NCBI GenBank assembly: GCA_951230915.1
Contig: OX579635.1
Span: forward strand, 17,980,001 to 18,044,000
Length of the DNA: 64,000 nt
From: Antitrichia curtipendula
Taxonomy: Eukaryota > Streptophyta > Bryopsida > Hypnales > Leucodontaceae
Direction of reading: 5' to 3'
Positions within the stretch are counted from its first letter, which is position 1. Each line of letters begins with the position of its first letter. The notes below the pieces were generated by a model. It made no database searches. It was not told where the DNA came from and saw nothing but the letters and a program-made list of their open reading frames with translations. The position numbers and the translations under genes are program-made. This document shows, piece by piece, positions 25,641 to 37,813 of this stretch.

Positions 25641-26273
25641 AAAATTCAGACCAATCCAAGTAGTAATTAAAAAGTTATGCCTCTAAAGAACTTTTTATTT
25701 ATTTATAGGCAATTTACGTCAGTCATGGTAAATAGGTCTAATTGGATTGAAATTATTTTTTACATACTCTCAAAAAGCTTGTTAATATAATCTCCAAAGT
25801 TGAAAGGCATACAAGAACCTAATTTTGACTTGCAAGCCTTTGAAATTGGTTTGTCGTTCAATGGGCAATGTTCAAATCTTACAAAGCCCTATTTTCTCAT
25901 TTTTTTGCTCTATTAGAAAAATTTAAGGCCTCGAGAGGGCTGCAAGTTTTTAGTGGTAGTGGTGCAAGTGTAGAGAGAATTGGAAAATAAAAAATAAAAA
26001 ATAGTAGCTGATGTGGCACTAATAGTGCCACATCAGTGCGACATCAGATTGGATATTTTTAATTTTTAATTATTTTAAAATTTAAATTATTTTTTGTATT
26101 TGCACTGCAGTAGTGCCAAAACTGAAAAGTTAGCGGCCTTCCACAAAGTTCAGATTTTTTTTAATGTTTGCAATAGAAATGACAATCTTGAGTGTTTTTT
26201 TGACAAAGAGAAGGTTGTGATCCTTTTTGAGCTTCAACTTCCTTTCTCATCCGCAACTGCACATGAAGTTAAT
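25641..26273. other. Unassigned AT-rich spacer with a strong palindrome
   Basis: No gene was seen. At 26009-26035 two perfect 13-base arms (TGATGTGGCACTA and complement) face each other around a single base, forming a hairpin. From about 26100 to 26230 the sequence resembles the right-hand portion of the TTAA elements (CAATAGAAATGACAATCTTGAGTG), suggesting a truncated copy. Confidence 0.5.
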
Positions 26274-26860
26274 TTAACCCCTAAAGCCTTGAGGGTGATT
26301 TTTGCCAAAAACCACTCAAAACTACTACTTGTGTTGTATTCACTTAAGGAAACCAAATTTTTTGTTTTTTTTGTAATTTAACCATAGGATCTTGTACTTA
26401 ACTTATCTGAGATCATGTAGTAAAAATTTCATCAAATTTCACTGTACGGATTGGAAGATATTAGCATTCAAAGTTGAACAAAAAGTTTTTTTTCAAGAAG
26501 ATGCTTAAATTGCCCAAAAAACTAAGATTGTCCATAACTTTCTCATCCCTTGTCCAAATAGAATGAATCAAAGCTTCACGTATAGGTAAAAACATAATCT
26601 TTTAAGAAAAAAATTCAAAAAAAATGATTTTGACTTTTTGTAATTTTTTTTGGGCTGCCCGCCAATCTCCATTTCTTGCTCATTGTGCCATAACTTTTTC
26701 ATCCAATATCCGATTGAAACAAAAATTATATATCCACAAAGCTCTTGCAAAGCTACACAACCTCAAAAAATATCAAAAATTTCACTTCAAATTGAGACCA
26801 TAGGAACCTACCCGGACCCAAATTGTCCCCCGAGGGGACAAGCGAGGCTTTAGGGGTTAA
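26274..26860 (-). mobile_element. TTAA-bounded element, subfamily A, reverse orientation
   Basis: Clean ends: TTAACCCCTAAAGCC at the left and GGCTTTAGGGGTTAA at the right. The subterminal palindrome GTCCCCCGAGGGGAC lies at 26824-26838. Reverse-oriented motifs CCATAACTTTCTCATC (26531) and CCATAACTTTTTCATCC (26689) are present, as is the core module near 26370-26465. The longest frames, about 67 codons, match nothing. Confidence 0.85.
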
Positions 26861-27470
26861 AGTTTACGCGAGTTGTCGAAAGAGTGTTGCTTCTACCTGT
26901 GCAATCCAAAGTGTCCTACAGTAGTAAGTTACCCATCCAAGGCCAGACATGGAAATGGACACTGACCACCGTCAATTGGAGTAAAACAAATCATGCAACA
27001 CTCAGTCCTATTCTGAACCAAGAAAGGGGTACTAACATTCCTGGCTGCCTTCTTGGTGCAGGTTGGTTGGTAGGTCGGTCTGTCCGTCCAGCAAGCCATG
27101 TGCACTTCTGGTAAAATCACACTTTCCACCTCCGTCGATCCGTCCTGCTTGCAGAATCGCACAATATTTTGAGATGTAACCACATGAACTACTAGGACAA
27201 TTGGGTAGGAGGGAGTCCACAAGCTTGTATGCTAGTTCGTACACCATGTCACGCTCACTGGGCCCCAAAGACTGATGGGAAATAAAAGTCTTTCCATCAA
27301 GCAGATTCAAAGCTCGGTCGGTCGGTCGGTCGGTCCAAACTTGTAAGTACACAACTATGGTAACTTCTGTACTGTACATACCAAGGAATATCCAATTGGG
27401 GTACAGAATTACAGCTCACTGGGACATGTCATAATTCAGTGAACGGCTCATGGTCATTGTCCAAGTTACC
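26861..27470. other. GC-richer island between two TTAA elements; possible gene relic
   Basis: This 610-base block has base composition unlike the flanking elements and a (CGGT)n run at 27317-27336. On the minus strand, frames of 97 and 115 codons (26929-27222 and 27032-27379) overlap. Stretches such as GPSERDMVYELAYKLVDSLL look protein-like but I cannot assign a family. It could be an exon remnant of an unrelated gene caught between insertions, or chance. Confidence 0.35.
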
Positions 27471-28117
27471 TTAACCCCTAAGTGCCCAAAGCCTTTTTTG
27501 AGCTTCTAGAAATGAGCCATAAATTGAATAAAAAGGCAACATTTTGATAAGTTGTATCAGTTGTTTTTTAATTGTAACCGTACAAATTCAAACTAGATAT
27601 GTTATAGATCACATAGGAAAAGAAAAACACAACAACATCACTTATGGATTGAAAGATTATAATGTTTGATCATGAGGGTGTTGAAGTTTGCAAAAGTGAT
27701 TTGAAGTCTTTCAATCTTCTTTTCACATATCAAATCTAAAAATTTGATCAACAAAAAAATATGAATAACATGCATAATCCCAATCAATTTGTCACTTCTC
27801 AAAATCTACTCTACGATTTTTTTAAATGAATTTTCAATGTGATTTTTTCTCCAATATCTAGTGTATTTGAGGCTCATTTCCAAGAATCCTCAACATTGCG
27901 GAAGGTCAAGATTGCAATGGATGCCCTTGCACAAAATCTTGGATAGAAAAATTATAATCAATCATTTTCAAAATTGTATTTTTGATGCTAAAACTATAAT
28001 TTACAAAGAATTTTTCAAAAATAGAAACTACCAAAAATAGAAACTTGGTTAGGTTTTATTTAACTTCAAATTATTGTCAACACCAACATTTGGTGCCTTA
28101 GGCATGTTAGGGGTTAA
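27471..28117 (-). mobile_element. TTAA-bounded element, subfamily C
   Basis: Ends: TTAACCCCTAAGTGCCC and GGCATGTTAGGGGTTAA. It is colinear, in opposite orientation, with 62693-63320, sharing for example GAGCTTCTAGAAATGAG, TCACTTATGGATTGAAAGATTATAATG and a right part with CAACACCAACATTTGG. It has no coding capacity. Its right TTAA is also the left TTAA of the next element. Confidence 0.85.
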
Positions 28118-29043
28118 ACCCTAAAGGACCAAACACCATTTTTTTGGCAACATGCCAATTTTGGGCAGCTCACTACAAATGGAATTTTTATTTTTTTTCT
28201 TTGAAATTTTCACAAAACATGTGCCCAAGGAGTAGCTTTATGTAGCAACAATTTTCATAACTTTTGACTACGTGGTTAAAAAGTTATTGTCTAACATTTA
28301 GTTTTCATTGGTTGGCGGGCAGTTCAATTTTTTTTTTAAATCAATTTTTTTTTAAATAAAATTTGAAATTGATTCTTTAGATTTATATATACATAAAATC
28401 TTTGATTTATTCCATTTTGATTAATGAGATGAAAGTTATGAGGAGTTTTAGACTGCAAGCAAGTATGGATTCTCTACTCTAAAATAAACTTTGAAGTCTC
28501 TAATCTTACTCAATTTTCAATATTTTGGGAAAAAAATAAAATCATAGGATGTAGATTGTTTATGACAACATTTCAACTATTGGGATTGGCATTTTTCAAT
28601 TTCAAAAATAAAATCTTAACAAATTAGTATTTAGAATCATTCTCTACTTCTTTCTACTTACTATTTTTTTCCTATATATTGTACAATTCCAAATGACTCA
28701 AAATATTTAAGAATGTATCCAACTTGCTTTGAAGAATGAATCCAAAGAATAACCACCATTTTGAACATTTTTCATACAAATGTGACCTTGTGAAGTGCAG
28801 CTGCCCGTTTTTTTGCAGGGACAAAAAAGGGATTTTTGCCACTTCAAACACTAATATCTTGCAATCCACGTGGTGGAAACTCTCAAAAAAATTTCACATC
28901 TTCTCAAACCAGCCGGTACTACAAGATCCTAAGGTTACTTGTGTCCAAAAATATTATTTTTCAAAATTTTGGTACTTGTACTAGAAATGACAATTTTGGA
29001 GCATTTTTGGAGAAAAACATAGTCTCTGACCTTTAGGGGTTAA
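28114..29043 (+). mobile_element. TTAA-bounded element, subfamily B (930 bp)
   Basis: The left end TTAAACCCTAAAGGACC shares its TTAA with the preceding element, and the right end is GACCTTTAGGGGTTAA. Interior landmarks: GGCAACATGCCAATTTTGGG; GGTTGGCGGGCAG; two CATAACTTT/AAAGTTATG motifs near 28256 and 28431; GCAGCTGCCCGTTTTTTTGC; and the core module with ATCTTGCAATCCACGTGG near 28855. It is almost the same length as 29627-30558. Confidence 0.88.
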
Positions 29044-29626
29044 CTTCCGTGGCACAATTTCTAAAATGTTTTCTTCCATTATTGTAGAATCTGTCCCTGG
29101 GTTAATGTAGACAAGCCTATTACTACCCCAATTTGCAATCTGAATATATTGGGGCCAACTTGAAGCTAGGGGTACATATTTTTCCGAGTTATGCGCTTAT
29201 TTCATGAATCAAACACAAGTGGAATTATGATTTTTCAATTTAAATTGTAATCTTTGTGAATTTTTGAAGTGTCTTGCCTTAAAATTACAAAACCACATGT
29301 AGAATGGAGTCCTGAACATCCCATAAACAACCCATAATCGCCTTTCTATGTATTTATCCACACTCCAGTACTCACCAATCAAAGATTGACACGTTAATGC
29401 ATTGATTTTGTCACAAAAATGAACGGATTTGGATGTTTTTCTAGATGGAATTGGAGTCAAAAGTAGGGGATAAAATTGGCTAGTGAATGGAATTGGGCTA
29501 GTCTATCTTAGTGTGCCTAGTTTTTTTATACTATTTGGCACAAATTTAAGCTTATCCTACTACAAAACAAAGAAGGTTTGGCCACCTCATGACATCTTTT
29601 GTTAGATGCATGGCTTTTTTTTCAAA
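29044..29626. other. Spacer between TTAA elements
   Basis: About 580 bases of unique-looking AT-rich DNA separate two B elements. An 83-codon minus-strand frame (29209-29460) shows no recognisable similarity. No RNA gene or paired repeats were seen. Confidence 0.4.
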
Positions 29627-30558
29627 TTAACCCCTAAAGGAGCAGCCTGTAGAATTTGGCAACATAAAAAAATTGGGCAGGTACATGTGGCCAGAGATTT
29701 ACAAGTTTGAGGCTGAATTTTATTAGAAGTTGTGGACGAGGAGTACCTTTCATTTGAACTAAATTTTATGACATTTGGAAATACGAGTCAAAAGTTATGG
29801 CCTAATATGTTACTTTTTTTCTCAGCCGGGCAGTTAGGGCAGATCAGAAAAAATCACTTTTTTCAGAAACAAAAATTTGAAACTGGTTTTCCAGAGCTAT
29901 CTATACGTGGAAAGCTTTTAATCATTCTATTTTGACCAATGAGTCAAAAGTTATGAGGAGTTTTAGTTTGCGGGCAGTTTTGGAATCTCTACTCTAAAAT
30001 AAACTTTGAAGTCTTTTATCTTACTCAATTTTCAATATTTTTTGAAAAAAATAAAATCATAGGATGTAGATTGTTTAATACAACATTTCAACCATTGGGA
30101 TTGGCATTTTTCAATTTCATATCTAAATTCTTAACAATTTAGTATTTTGAATCATTCTCTACTTCATTCTACTTACTATTTTTTTCCTATATGTTATACA
30201 ATTCCAAATGATGTGAAATTTTTCAAGCATGTAGCCAACTTGTTTAGGAAAAATAATCCAAAGAAGCACCACCATTTTGGACATTTTTTCATAGAAAAGT
30301 GAGCTTTTGAAGTGCAGCCGCCCGGTTTTTTGCAGGGGTCAGAAAACGATTTCAGTGATTTTGAATGCTTATATCTTGCAATCCACGTGGTGGAAATTTC
30401 TGAAATTTTTACCACATATTCTCAAGTCAGCATACTACAAGATCCTATGGTTACATGAGTCAAAAAAAAGTTTTTTTCAAAAATTTGGTACTTGTACTAA
30501 AAACGGCAGTTCTTGAGCGTTTTCAGTGAAAACATAGTCACGGAATTTTAGGGGTTAA
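29627..30558 (+). mobile_element. TTAA-bounded element, subfamily B (932 bp)
   Basis: Ends: TTAACCCCTAAAGGAGC and ATTTTAGGGGTTAA. It contains two copies of GAGTCAAAAGTTATG (29788 and 29941), GCAGCCGCCCGGTTTTTTGC near 30315 and the core module near 30370-30455. Apart from the first 150 bases it is colinear with 28114-29043. It is noncoding. Confidence 0.88.
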
Positions 30559-33059
30559 AAGGGGCAAAGAGTACAAGTGAATGAAGTTATGTAGTGTATG
30601 TGGCACTAATTTATCAACGTCACACTAATTTTAATTAGTACAAGCTAAAATATTACTAGTTACCAGTATACCAAGTTTTTTGTCTTCTTGTGATACTAAA
30701 TTTGTACCATGACAAATAGGATAAATCAATGATGCTAGAGTAATTGTGTAGTTACAATAGTTTCTTAAAGTAAAATTTAATATGATTTGCTATTTGAGTT
30801 TAATTTGTATCTATATTTATTAGAAATAAAAATGAGGCAAATAAGGTCTTTTTAATTTTAAAAATTAGACTTTTAGAAGTTCAAACAATTTGTTGAAATA
30901 AATAAAGTATTGTCTAATGAAACTAATAGGCCTAGCATGTCTATTGATTCACAATATTCTCATTGTATTATACACTTTGTGTGCCAAGCTATCTTCACTC
31001 ATATATACGACATTTTTTCATCAAGGTTACAAACGCCGACCACCTTAGTATTTTATATAGAAAGATTTAGACAATATCATAATTGTTTGACTTAAACTTT
31101 GATTCCTAGCTCTAAGTTTGATCTATAGAGACTATTTCCAAATAGATTGCAAATCACAAATCTCAATCATTTAGCACAACACACAAGAATCAAGGAATTC
31201 TTTCCCAATTCGCTATTTATTAAATTTGATTATCCACTTTTAAAGGTAACAAGGATTAAAAAACTAACCAAATATAGTTTTAATTATTTATTGCACTTTT
31301 TAACAACTTGTGGAATTCCTTCTTCCAACTAAATTCTTCATCTTTCTTTGTATCTTTCTATTTGAGTCCTTGAAGTTTAAGCAATTATTAAGTTACCAAT
31401 TCTAAAATTGACTTGTAATTATTTATTTGTTAACAAACCATATAGAAATGCATATTTGCATTATAGAATTGTCATTTACCTTTATCTAATTTAATTTGTT
31501 GTTTTCTTCTCATTAATTCTCATAGCTTTATTACTCTAACATACTTACTTTCATCTCACAATTTCAAATTCCCAAACACCATAGCTGAATTCTAAAATAC
31601 AATAAAAGAGAAACATGAAATGCAGGGCTTCTTTTGCTTCTCTTTTATAAATCTGATAAAATAAAAACAATAAGTAACACTAGATTTGTTTGCTACAAGT
31701 TTTATGCATAAAAAACATAACAAAATTGGACAATGACAACAAATTGTCAAACAACTACAACATCAATAAATTAGAACCTAAAACATCTAAGTTTCCAAGA
31801 CAATGATGTAGGCTACAATAGTTTCCTTACAAAATTTGGAAGCTCCATCTTGAGTTCTCTCCAACTTCTTTGCAAACTTCAAGCATTGAATGCAAGCCTT
31901 TGCCTTGCTTTTGCTCACTATATTTTAAAACAAAGTCTAACAATTTGGACAATGGAAAGAAAATTCCGTTTTCACTCATCAATTGAGTTGGAGTTCTAAA
32001 GCTCTAGCGCACGGTTCAAACATATATAAGAGATCTAAAAATACAGAGGTGGTACCCTCTAATTATATCTATAAGAATAGCTTGTTTTGTAGTTGAAGGC
32101 ACAACCTAGGATTTTGTAGTGCCCTACTAAATTTTTGTTAGTCCTTGAAAACCTCCTTTTGACTAGTATTGTAAACCAAATATAAAAAAGTTTCACATCT
32201 ATTAGTTGATTCCAATTTGTAAATCATCAACATTCAAACACTTCCGTATATAACTATAGACTAATTTCAATCTAGTTAATAAAACCATTTCTTGTCTATG
32301 ATGTTAACTCTATGAACATGAAAGTTGAAATGATCACAAACTTCACATCTAACATAATCCAAACTAACAACTACAATAATTACATTCATAATTCCAACTT
32401 TGATGTAAATTCCAAATAGTGCATATTAACACCAACTCAATAGCTCAACACCATCATCACAAATCACACATCAAAACAACTCGCATCCAATATGCCAGAT
32501 GAATTCCATTATTTGTAAAATATACATGATCAATTTGGTTGGAACTTGCACAGTCATACTAGGTAGTATGTGACAAAAAAAACACTTGGATCTTTTTCCT
32601 TAAAACATTTCAATTGGCACACACCAACACCGGTTGGAACAACCACCAAAAGTACCTTAGTTACTCCCACCTATCAAAAAGCTAAATAATATCAAACCAA
32701 ATTAGAAAAATACTGCAATTACAATAAAAGTTTAGAAACTATTTATCAAATTGACAACTTAGTCCTCTAAAAGCCTACTTAGAACCTTTAAAAACTCCTT
32801 ATGCACCCAATTGGCTTCTACAATTCATTTGGTATTCATGATATAAAAAATCACTTGTTTCACTCTTCTTCTAGTAAGTTTATGCTTCAGTTTTTACCTC
32901 AATGTTTGTAGACCTTGGTATGAACATCAAACAAATGGACTTGAGATTCTAATTGGATGCTCCATCATGAGCAAGATCATGAGCTTAAGCTCTTCTTTAT
33001 GTATACCAAGGTAGAAGCATTTTTTAGTGAATTGTGTGATATAGTTGTGGCAAGGAACT
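30559..33059. other. AT-rich intergenic stretch, no gene recognised
   Basis: The frames present are all near 60 codons and look random. The stretch contains low-complexity A+T text but no paired termini that I could identify, and no RNA gene. The last few hundred bases grade into repeat R copy 3. Confidence 0.4.
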
Positions 33060-36000
33060 TGGCTAGCCATGTTGAGTCTAAATTAAGTCAATAGTTCCTC
33101 CACCTACCAATTCCTTTGTTTTCTTTGGCATCCAAGGATGGGGACTGTTGAGCCCCTCTATTATTAAATTGGCCAAGTACTTGTTCAATGTCCAAGGATG
33201 GGGACGATTAAACAAATTCATTATTAATTTAGCCAAGCATTTGTCCAATGCCCAAAGATAGGAATCATTAAGCCCCTCCATTTAATATTAATTTTAGCCA
33301 AGCATTAGAAGGAAGGTAATAAAAAATAATGCAACTTCCTCACAAGTTGCTCCAAGGGCCAAAGTTTGCTTGTGGGCAATTTTTTCCTTTGTTACTTCAT
33401 TTCCCATCTTTCCATCTACATTTTTCTTGCCCTCCTTTTTCTTCACTTAAGACTCACCATTCCAATCCTAAATCTTTTTGCAACTACCTTGATTTCCTTC
33501 CTTCTTTATATTTGTGGATTTATCACAAAAGCAAGTTGTAGCACTTACATTTTCAGCATTTTGGTTAACCTCTTGTTGAATGATTGCTTTGGATAAATGT
33601 ATAAGTGTTTTTTGTAGTTGATGTTTGTTGCAAAAGACAAAACATTTACTCTTGTTTCTAATTAGTTGGTTTCTTCATTTTGGATACTTGCTTGTATTTC
33701 TTGTTTGAGGTGTATAATTTGTTTGTGTTTTGTATGTGTTTCAATGTAAGATTTTGCCACATTTGGTGAAAAATATGAAAAAGTGCATGGAAGACATCCT
33801 TGTATGCTTGGTAGAATATCCATTGAGGTTCAACATAAATTTGATTTTATGAAGATTTGTATCTAGTATAAAATATTATAAAGTAGAATAAAATAATGTT
33901 GAATAGTAAAAATGCAGAACATGAAATTTTCAAATGGACCCTTTAGCACTTACAAGAGTCAATGAGGTAAATATACTTGTAAAATAATTTGTTTCACACT
34001 AGTATATACCAAAGTCTATCAATGGACTTCATCATTAATGCATTCACATCATTACAAAGAAATGAAAGAATGCACCATTACTCCATTAGGAACAAATACC
34101 ATGACCCCCACTAATAATGTACCTACAGAAATATTTCAATCCAAAATTTTATTAAAAAATTTCATGATTGCAAAAATAATCCAAAACCACAAAAAAAAAA
34201 TGTAGGAATTTTATAGCACAATGCAAAACAATGTTTGTGATTGCAAAATGATCCAAAATTGGTGCAACACAATCAAAATTTTAGATAGAAAAATAATAGT
34301 GTTTTAAAGCATTGTTTTGTACTAGATTACAATCCAAAATCACCATTAAAAAATGTAAAAATTTAGTACTATAAAATATGGAAAGAAGTGTAGTTCAAAT
34401 TTGTATTAACAAAATCAATTAAAATTATTGGAGAAAGGTCTGGGTTTTTGGAAGAACAAGATACAGAAAATAATTCAAAATATTATTTAATATTACAAAG
34501 CAATTTAAAATTCAAAACCATAGATTAATCCAAAATTGTTGCAAAACTATCCAAGATTCTTACAATATAATAGAGAAATAGGATTGAACAATAGAAAGTA
34601 ATAGTGAACATTATTTTGGTTACAAAATAATTACATATAATTGTAGAACAACATAGGATTTTCGGAAACTAGAATTTTGAAAATAAATAAAAATTACATT
34701 TATAATAGCAAAACAATTGAAAGATTTTTTGTACAACAAAATAGGATATGATGAACATTGTATATCATTGTTTGTGACCACAAAACAATTCAATAGTGCT
34801 GCCAAACAATCTAACTTTGATAGAAAAACAGTTGACAATAGTTTTGAAAAATTTCAATGAAAGCAAGTTTTTGAATATTGTTCTACAATGATTTTAATCG
34901 GTGCAATCAATTTGCAAATTTATACCAAAATAGAAATAGTCTTGAAGAACATTTGAATTCAAATCAATATGTAATAACTAGAAAGTCATTTTGGATTTTG
35001 GTATTATATTATGCAATTAATAAAAATAAACTATGTTGTCAAACTATTACAAAACAATTTGAATTCATTGCAAAAGAGTGTAGGACTTGTTATATGACAA
35101 GAAATTGAATACGTCACACTACAAATACAAGCAATTGCATAAAATGAGGAAATAGACAAAAGAACTAACTAGCAATAAGAGCTAATATTTCTTCTTTGGC
35201 AATAAATGCCAACTACACAAAACAATTATGCATTTATTCAAAGAAATCATTTGACAAGAGGTCAACCAAAACATTGAAAATTCTAGTTCTACAAAATATT
35301 TTTGTAAATAATCCACAAATATAGACAAGAAAGGAGGTGAAGGCAATCACAAAAGGATTTAAAATTGGAATGATGAGGCTCAAGGGAGGAAGAAGGAAGC
35401 CAAGAAAAATGTGGATGGAAAGATGGAATATAAAGTGACAAAGAAAATAGTTGCTTGCAAGTAAACATTGGCTCTTCATGCAACTAGTGGGGAAGTTGCC
35501 TCCTATTCATTTGTGTTTTATTTATTTATAAATCTTGGCCAAAACTAATAACAAATTGAGGGGCTTCATGGTTCCCATGGATGCTGACGCTTGGCCGAAA
35601 TAAATAATGGAGGGGCTCAATGGTCTCCATCCTTGGACACCAACGCGCACGTGAAATTAATAATGGAAGGGCCCAATGGTCCCTATACTTGGACGATAAA
35701 GAAGACAAAATAATTGGTAGACAATGGACTTGTAACTTGTTGGCTCAATTTGGGTTTTACATGGTTAGCCAATAACTGGAAGACAATGGACCTGTTGGAT
35801 CAATTTTGGTTGCACATGGCAAGTCAATAATTGGTAGACATTGGACCTGTTGGCTAAGTGTCGACTGCACATGGCTAGCCAATAACTGGAAGACAGTGGA
35901 CCTGTTGGATCAATTTTGGTTGCACATGGCAAGTCAATAATTGGTAGACTTTGGACCTGATGGCTAAGTGTCAGCTACACATGGCTAGCCAATAACTGAT

Positions 36001-36500
36001 AAACAATGGACCTCTTGGCTCAATTTCGGTTGCACATGACCAGCCAATAATTGGAGGATAGTGAACCTGTTGGCTCAATGTTGGTTGCACATGGCTAGCC
36101 AATAACTAATAGACAATGAACCTGTTGGCTCAATTTAGGATGCACATGGCAAGTCAATAATTGGTAGACATTGGACCTGTTGGCTAAGTTTCGGCTACAC
36201 ATGGCTAGCCAATAAATGATAAACAATGAACCTCTTGGCTCAATTTCGGTTGCACATGACCAACCAATAATTGGAGGATAGTAGACCTGTTGGCTCAATG
36301 TTGGTTGCACATGGCTAGCCAATAACTAATAGACAGTGAACTTGTTGGCTCAATTTAGGATGCACATGGCCAACCAATTCCATTGCCAAGACCACTTCAC
36401 ATGTTGTCTACATCAAATGCAAGATGATTGAATTGGAATGAAGGTCCTTTGAATTTAAGCACTTAGAAAAAGAATTGAAGGTCATGCCAAAAAGAGGAGT
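33060..36500. repeat. Repeat R, copy 3: inverted arms plus central and outer tandem repeats
   Basis: The left arm (33060-33850) is the reverse complement of the right arm (about 34990-35760). For example CACCTACCAATTCCTTTG near 33100 answers AAATAATTGGTAGACAATGG near 35709, and AAGGATGGGGAC occurs twice in the left arm. Left arm sequence also matches 17775-18620. Between the arms is AT-rich DNA with many CAAAACAAT strings. The right arm runs into a 55-bp tandem array. No transposase-like protein is encoded. Confidence 0.7.
35710..36385 (+). repeat. 55-bp tandem array with 110/220-bp higher-order structure
   Basis: About twelve diverged units carry the consensus elements GACCTGTTGGCTCAATTT, TTGCACATGGC and AGCCAATAA. 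The variant AAGTCAATAATTGGTAGAC starts at 35821, 35931 and 36151, i.e. spacings of 110 and 220, showing that dimers and then tetramers were duplicated. In other copies of the parent repeat (near 6780, 20260, 49700) the same place holds only one or two units. Confidence 0.85.
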
Positions 36501-36870
36501 TGGAGCGCTTTAATACCCACCTTTGGTATTAAATGAGCACAACCAAGTTCTCAATGTTAAATAGAAATTTCTCCTAATTGAGTGCCTAGGCATGGTCAAA
36601 TGTTCCTTCCAAAAAACAGTTATTTCTGTTGGCCTTTAAGATATGAAGTGCAAAAGAAATCAACTGAAATTTAAAACAAAACAAACTTTTGGCCAAATAG
36701 ATGGCTAAACAAGGCTATTGTGGTTTTTGAAGGAAGCATTTAAAGTCACAAAATATCAATCTTAAGTTAAAGATCAAATCATGCCATCTAAAAAAATATA
36801 AAGTTCATTCAAATTTGATGTTCCTAAAGAAAGTTATGATTGGATGAAGTTTAGCTTTTGGAAAGGTAAT

Positions 36871-37813
36871 TTAACCCCTAAAGGTTTTTGACTATGTTTT
36901 CACCAAAACCGCTCCAGAACTGCCATTTCTAATACTAGTGCCAAATTTTAGAAAAAAAACATTTTTGGACACTTGTAGCCGTAGGATCTTGTAGTAAACT
37001 TATTTAAGAAGATGTGGAAAAAATTTCAGAATTTTCCACCAAGTGGATTGCAAGATAATAGCGTTTGAATTGACAAAAATCCTTTTTTTGTCCCTGCGAA
37101 AAAACGGGCAGCTGCCCTCCACAAGGTCACATTTGTCTGAAAAAATGTCCAAAATGATGGTTACTCTTTGCATTTATTCTTCAAGGCAAGTTGGCTACAT
37201 GCTTGAAAAATTTCAGATCATTTGGAATTGTACAACATATAGGAAAAAAATAGTAAGTAGGAAGAGGTAGAGAATGATTCAAAGCACTAAATTGTCAAGA
37301 ATTTATTCATGAAATTGAAAAATGCCAATCCCAACAATTGTAATGTTGTAATAAACAATATACACCCAATGTTTTTATTTTTTTTCAAAAATATTGAAAA
37401 TCGAATTAAATAAAGGACTTCAAAGTTTATTTTAGTGCAGAGATTCCATAACTACCCTCAAACTAAGAATCCTCATAACTTTTGACTCATTGATCGGAAT
37501 GGAATGATTCAAAGCCTCCCACGTACATATAAATCTAAAGAACCAATTTCAAATTTTAGATTTTTTTAAAAGTGATTTTTAAAGAAGTTTTTTTTGCTGC
37601 CCCGGCTGCCCGCCGAACAATGAAAATGACATATCATGCAATAACTTTTTAACCATGTAGTCAAAAGTTACGAAAATTGTTGGACCTTAAAGCTACTCCT
37701 CGGGCACATCTTTTGTGAAAATTTCAAAGAAAAAAAAGAAAAATTCCGGTCATAGTGAGCTGCCCAAAATCGCTATGTTGTCAAAAAACGGTGTTTGGTC
37801 CTTTAGGGGTTAA
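36871..37813 (-). mobile_element. TTAA-bounded element, subfamily B, reverse orientation (943 bp)
   Basis: Ends: TTAACCCCTAAAGG and TCCTTTAGGGGTTAA. It reads as the reverse complement of 28114-29043: CCAGAACTGCCATTTCTAAT, the core module with GTGGATTGCAAGATAATAGC near 37045, GAAAAAACGGGCAGCTGCCC near 37096, CTCATAACTTTTGACTCATT near 37471 and GGTGTTTGGTCCTTTAGGGG at the end. It is one of the best-preserved copies and has no coding frame above about 75 codons. Confidence 0.88.

Noticed and set aside
35710..36385. CRISPR-like array
   Set aside because: The units are contiguous 55-bp tandem repeats without unique spacers, in a plant genome. This is a satellite-type array.
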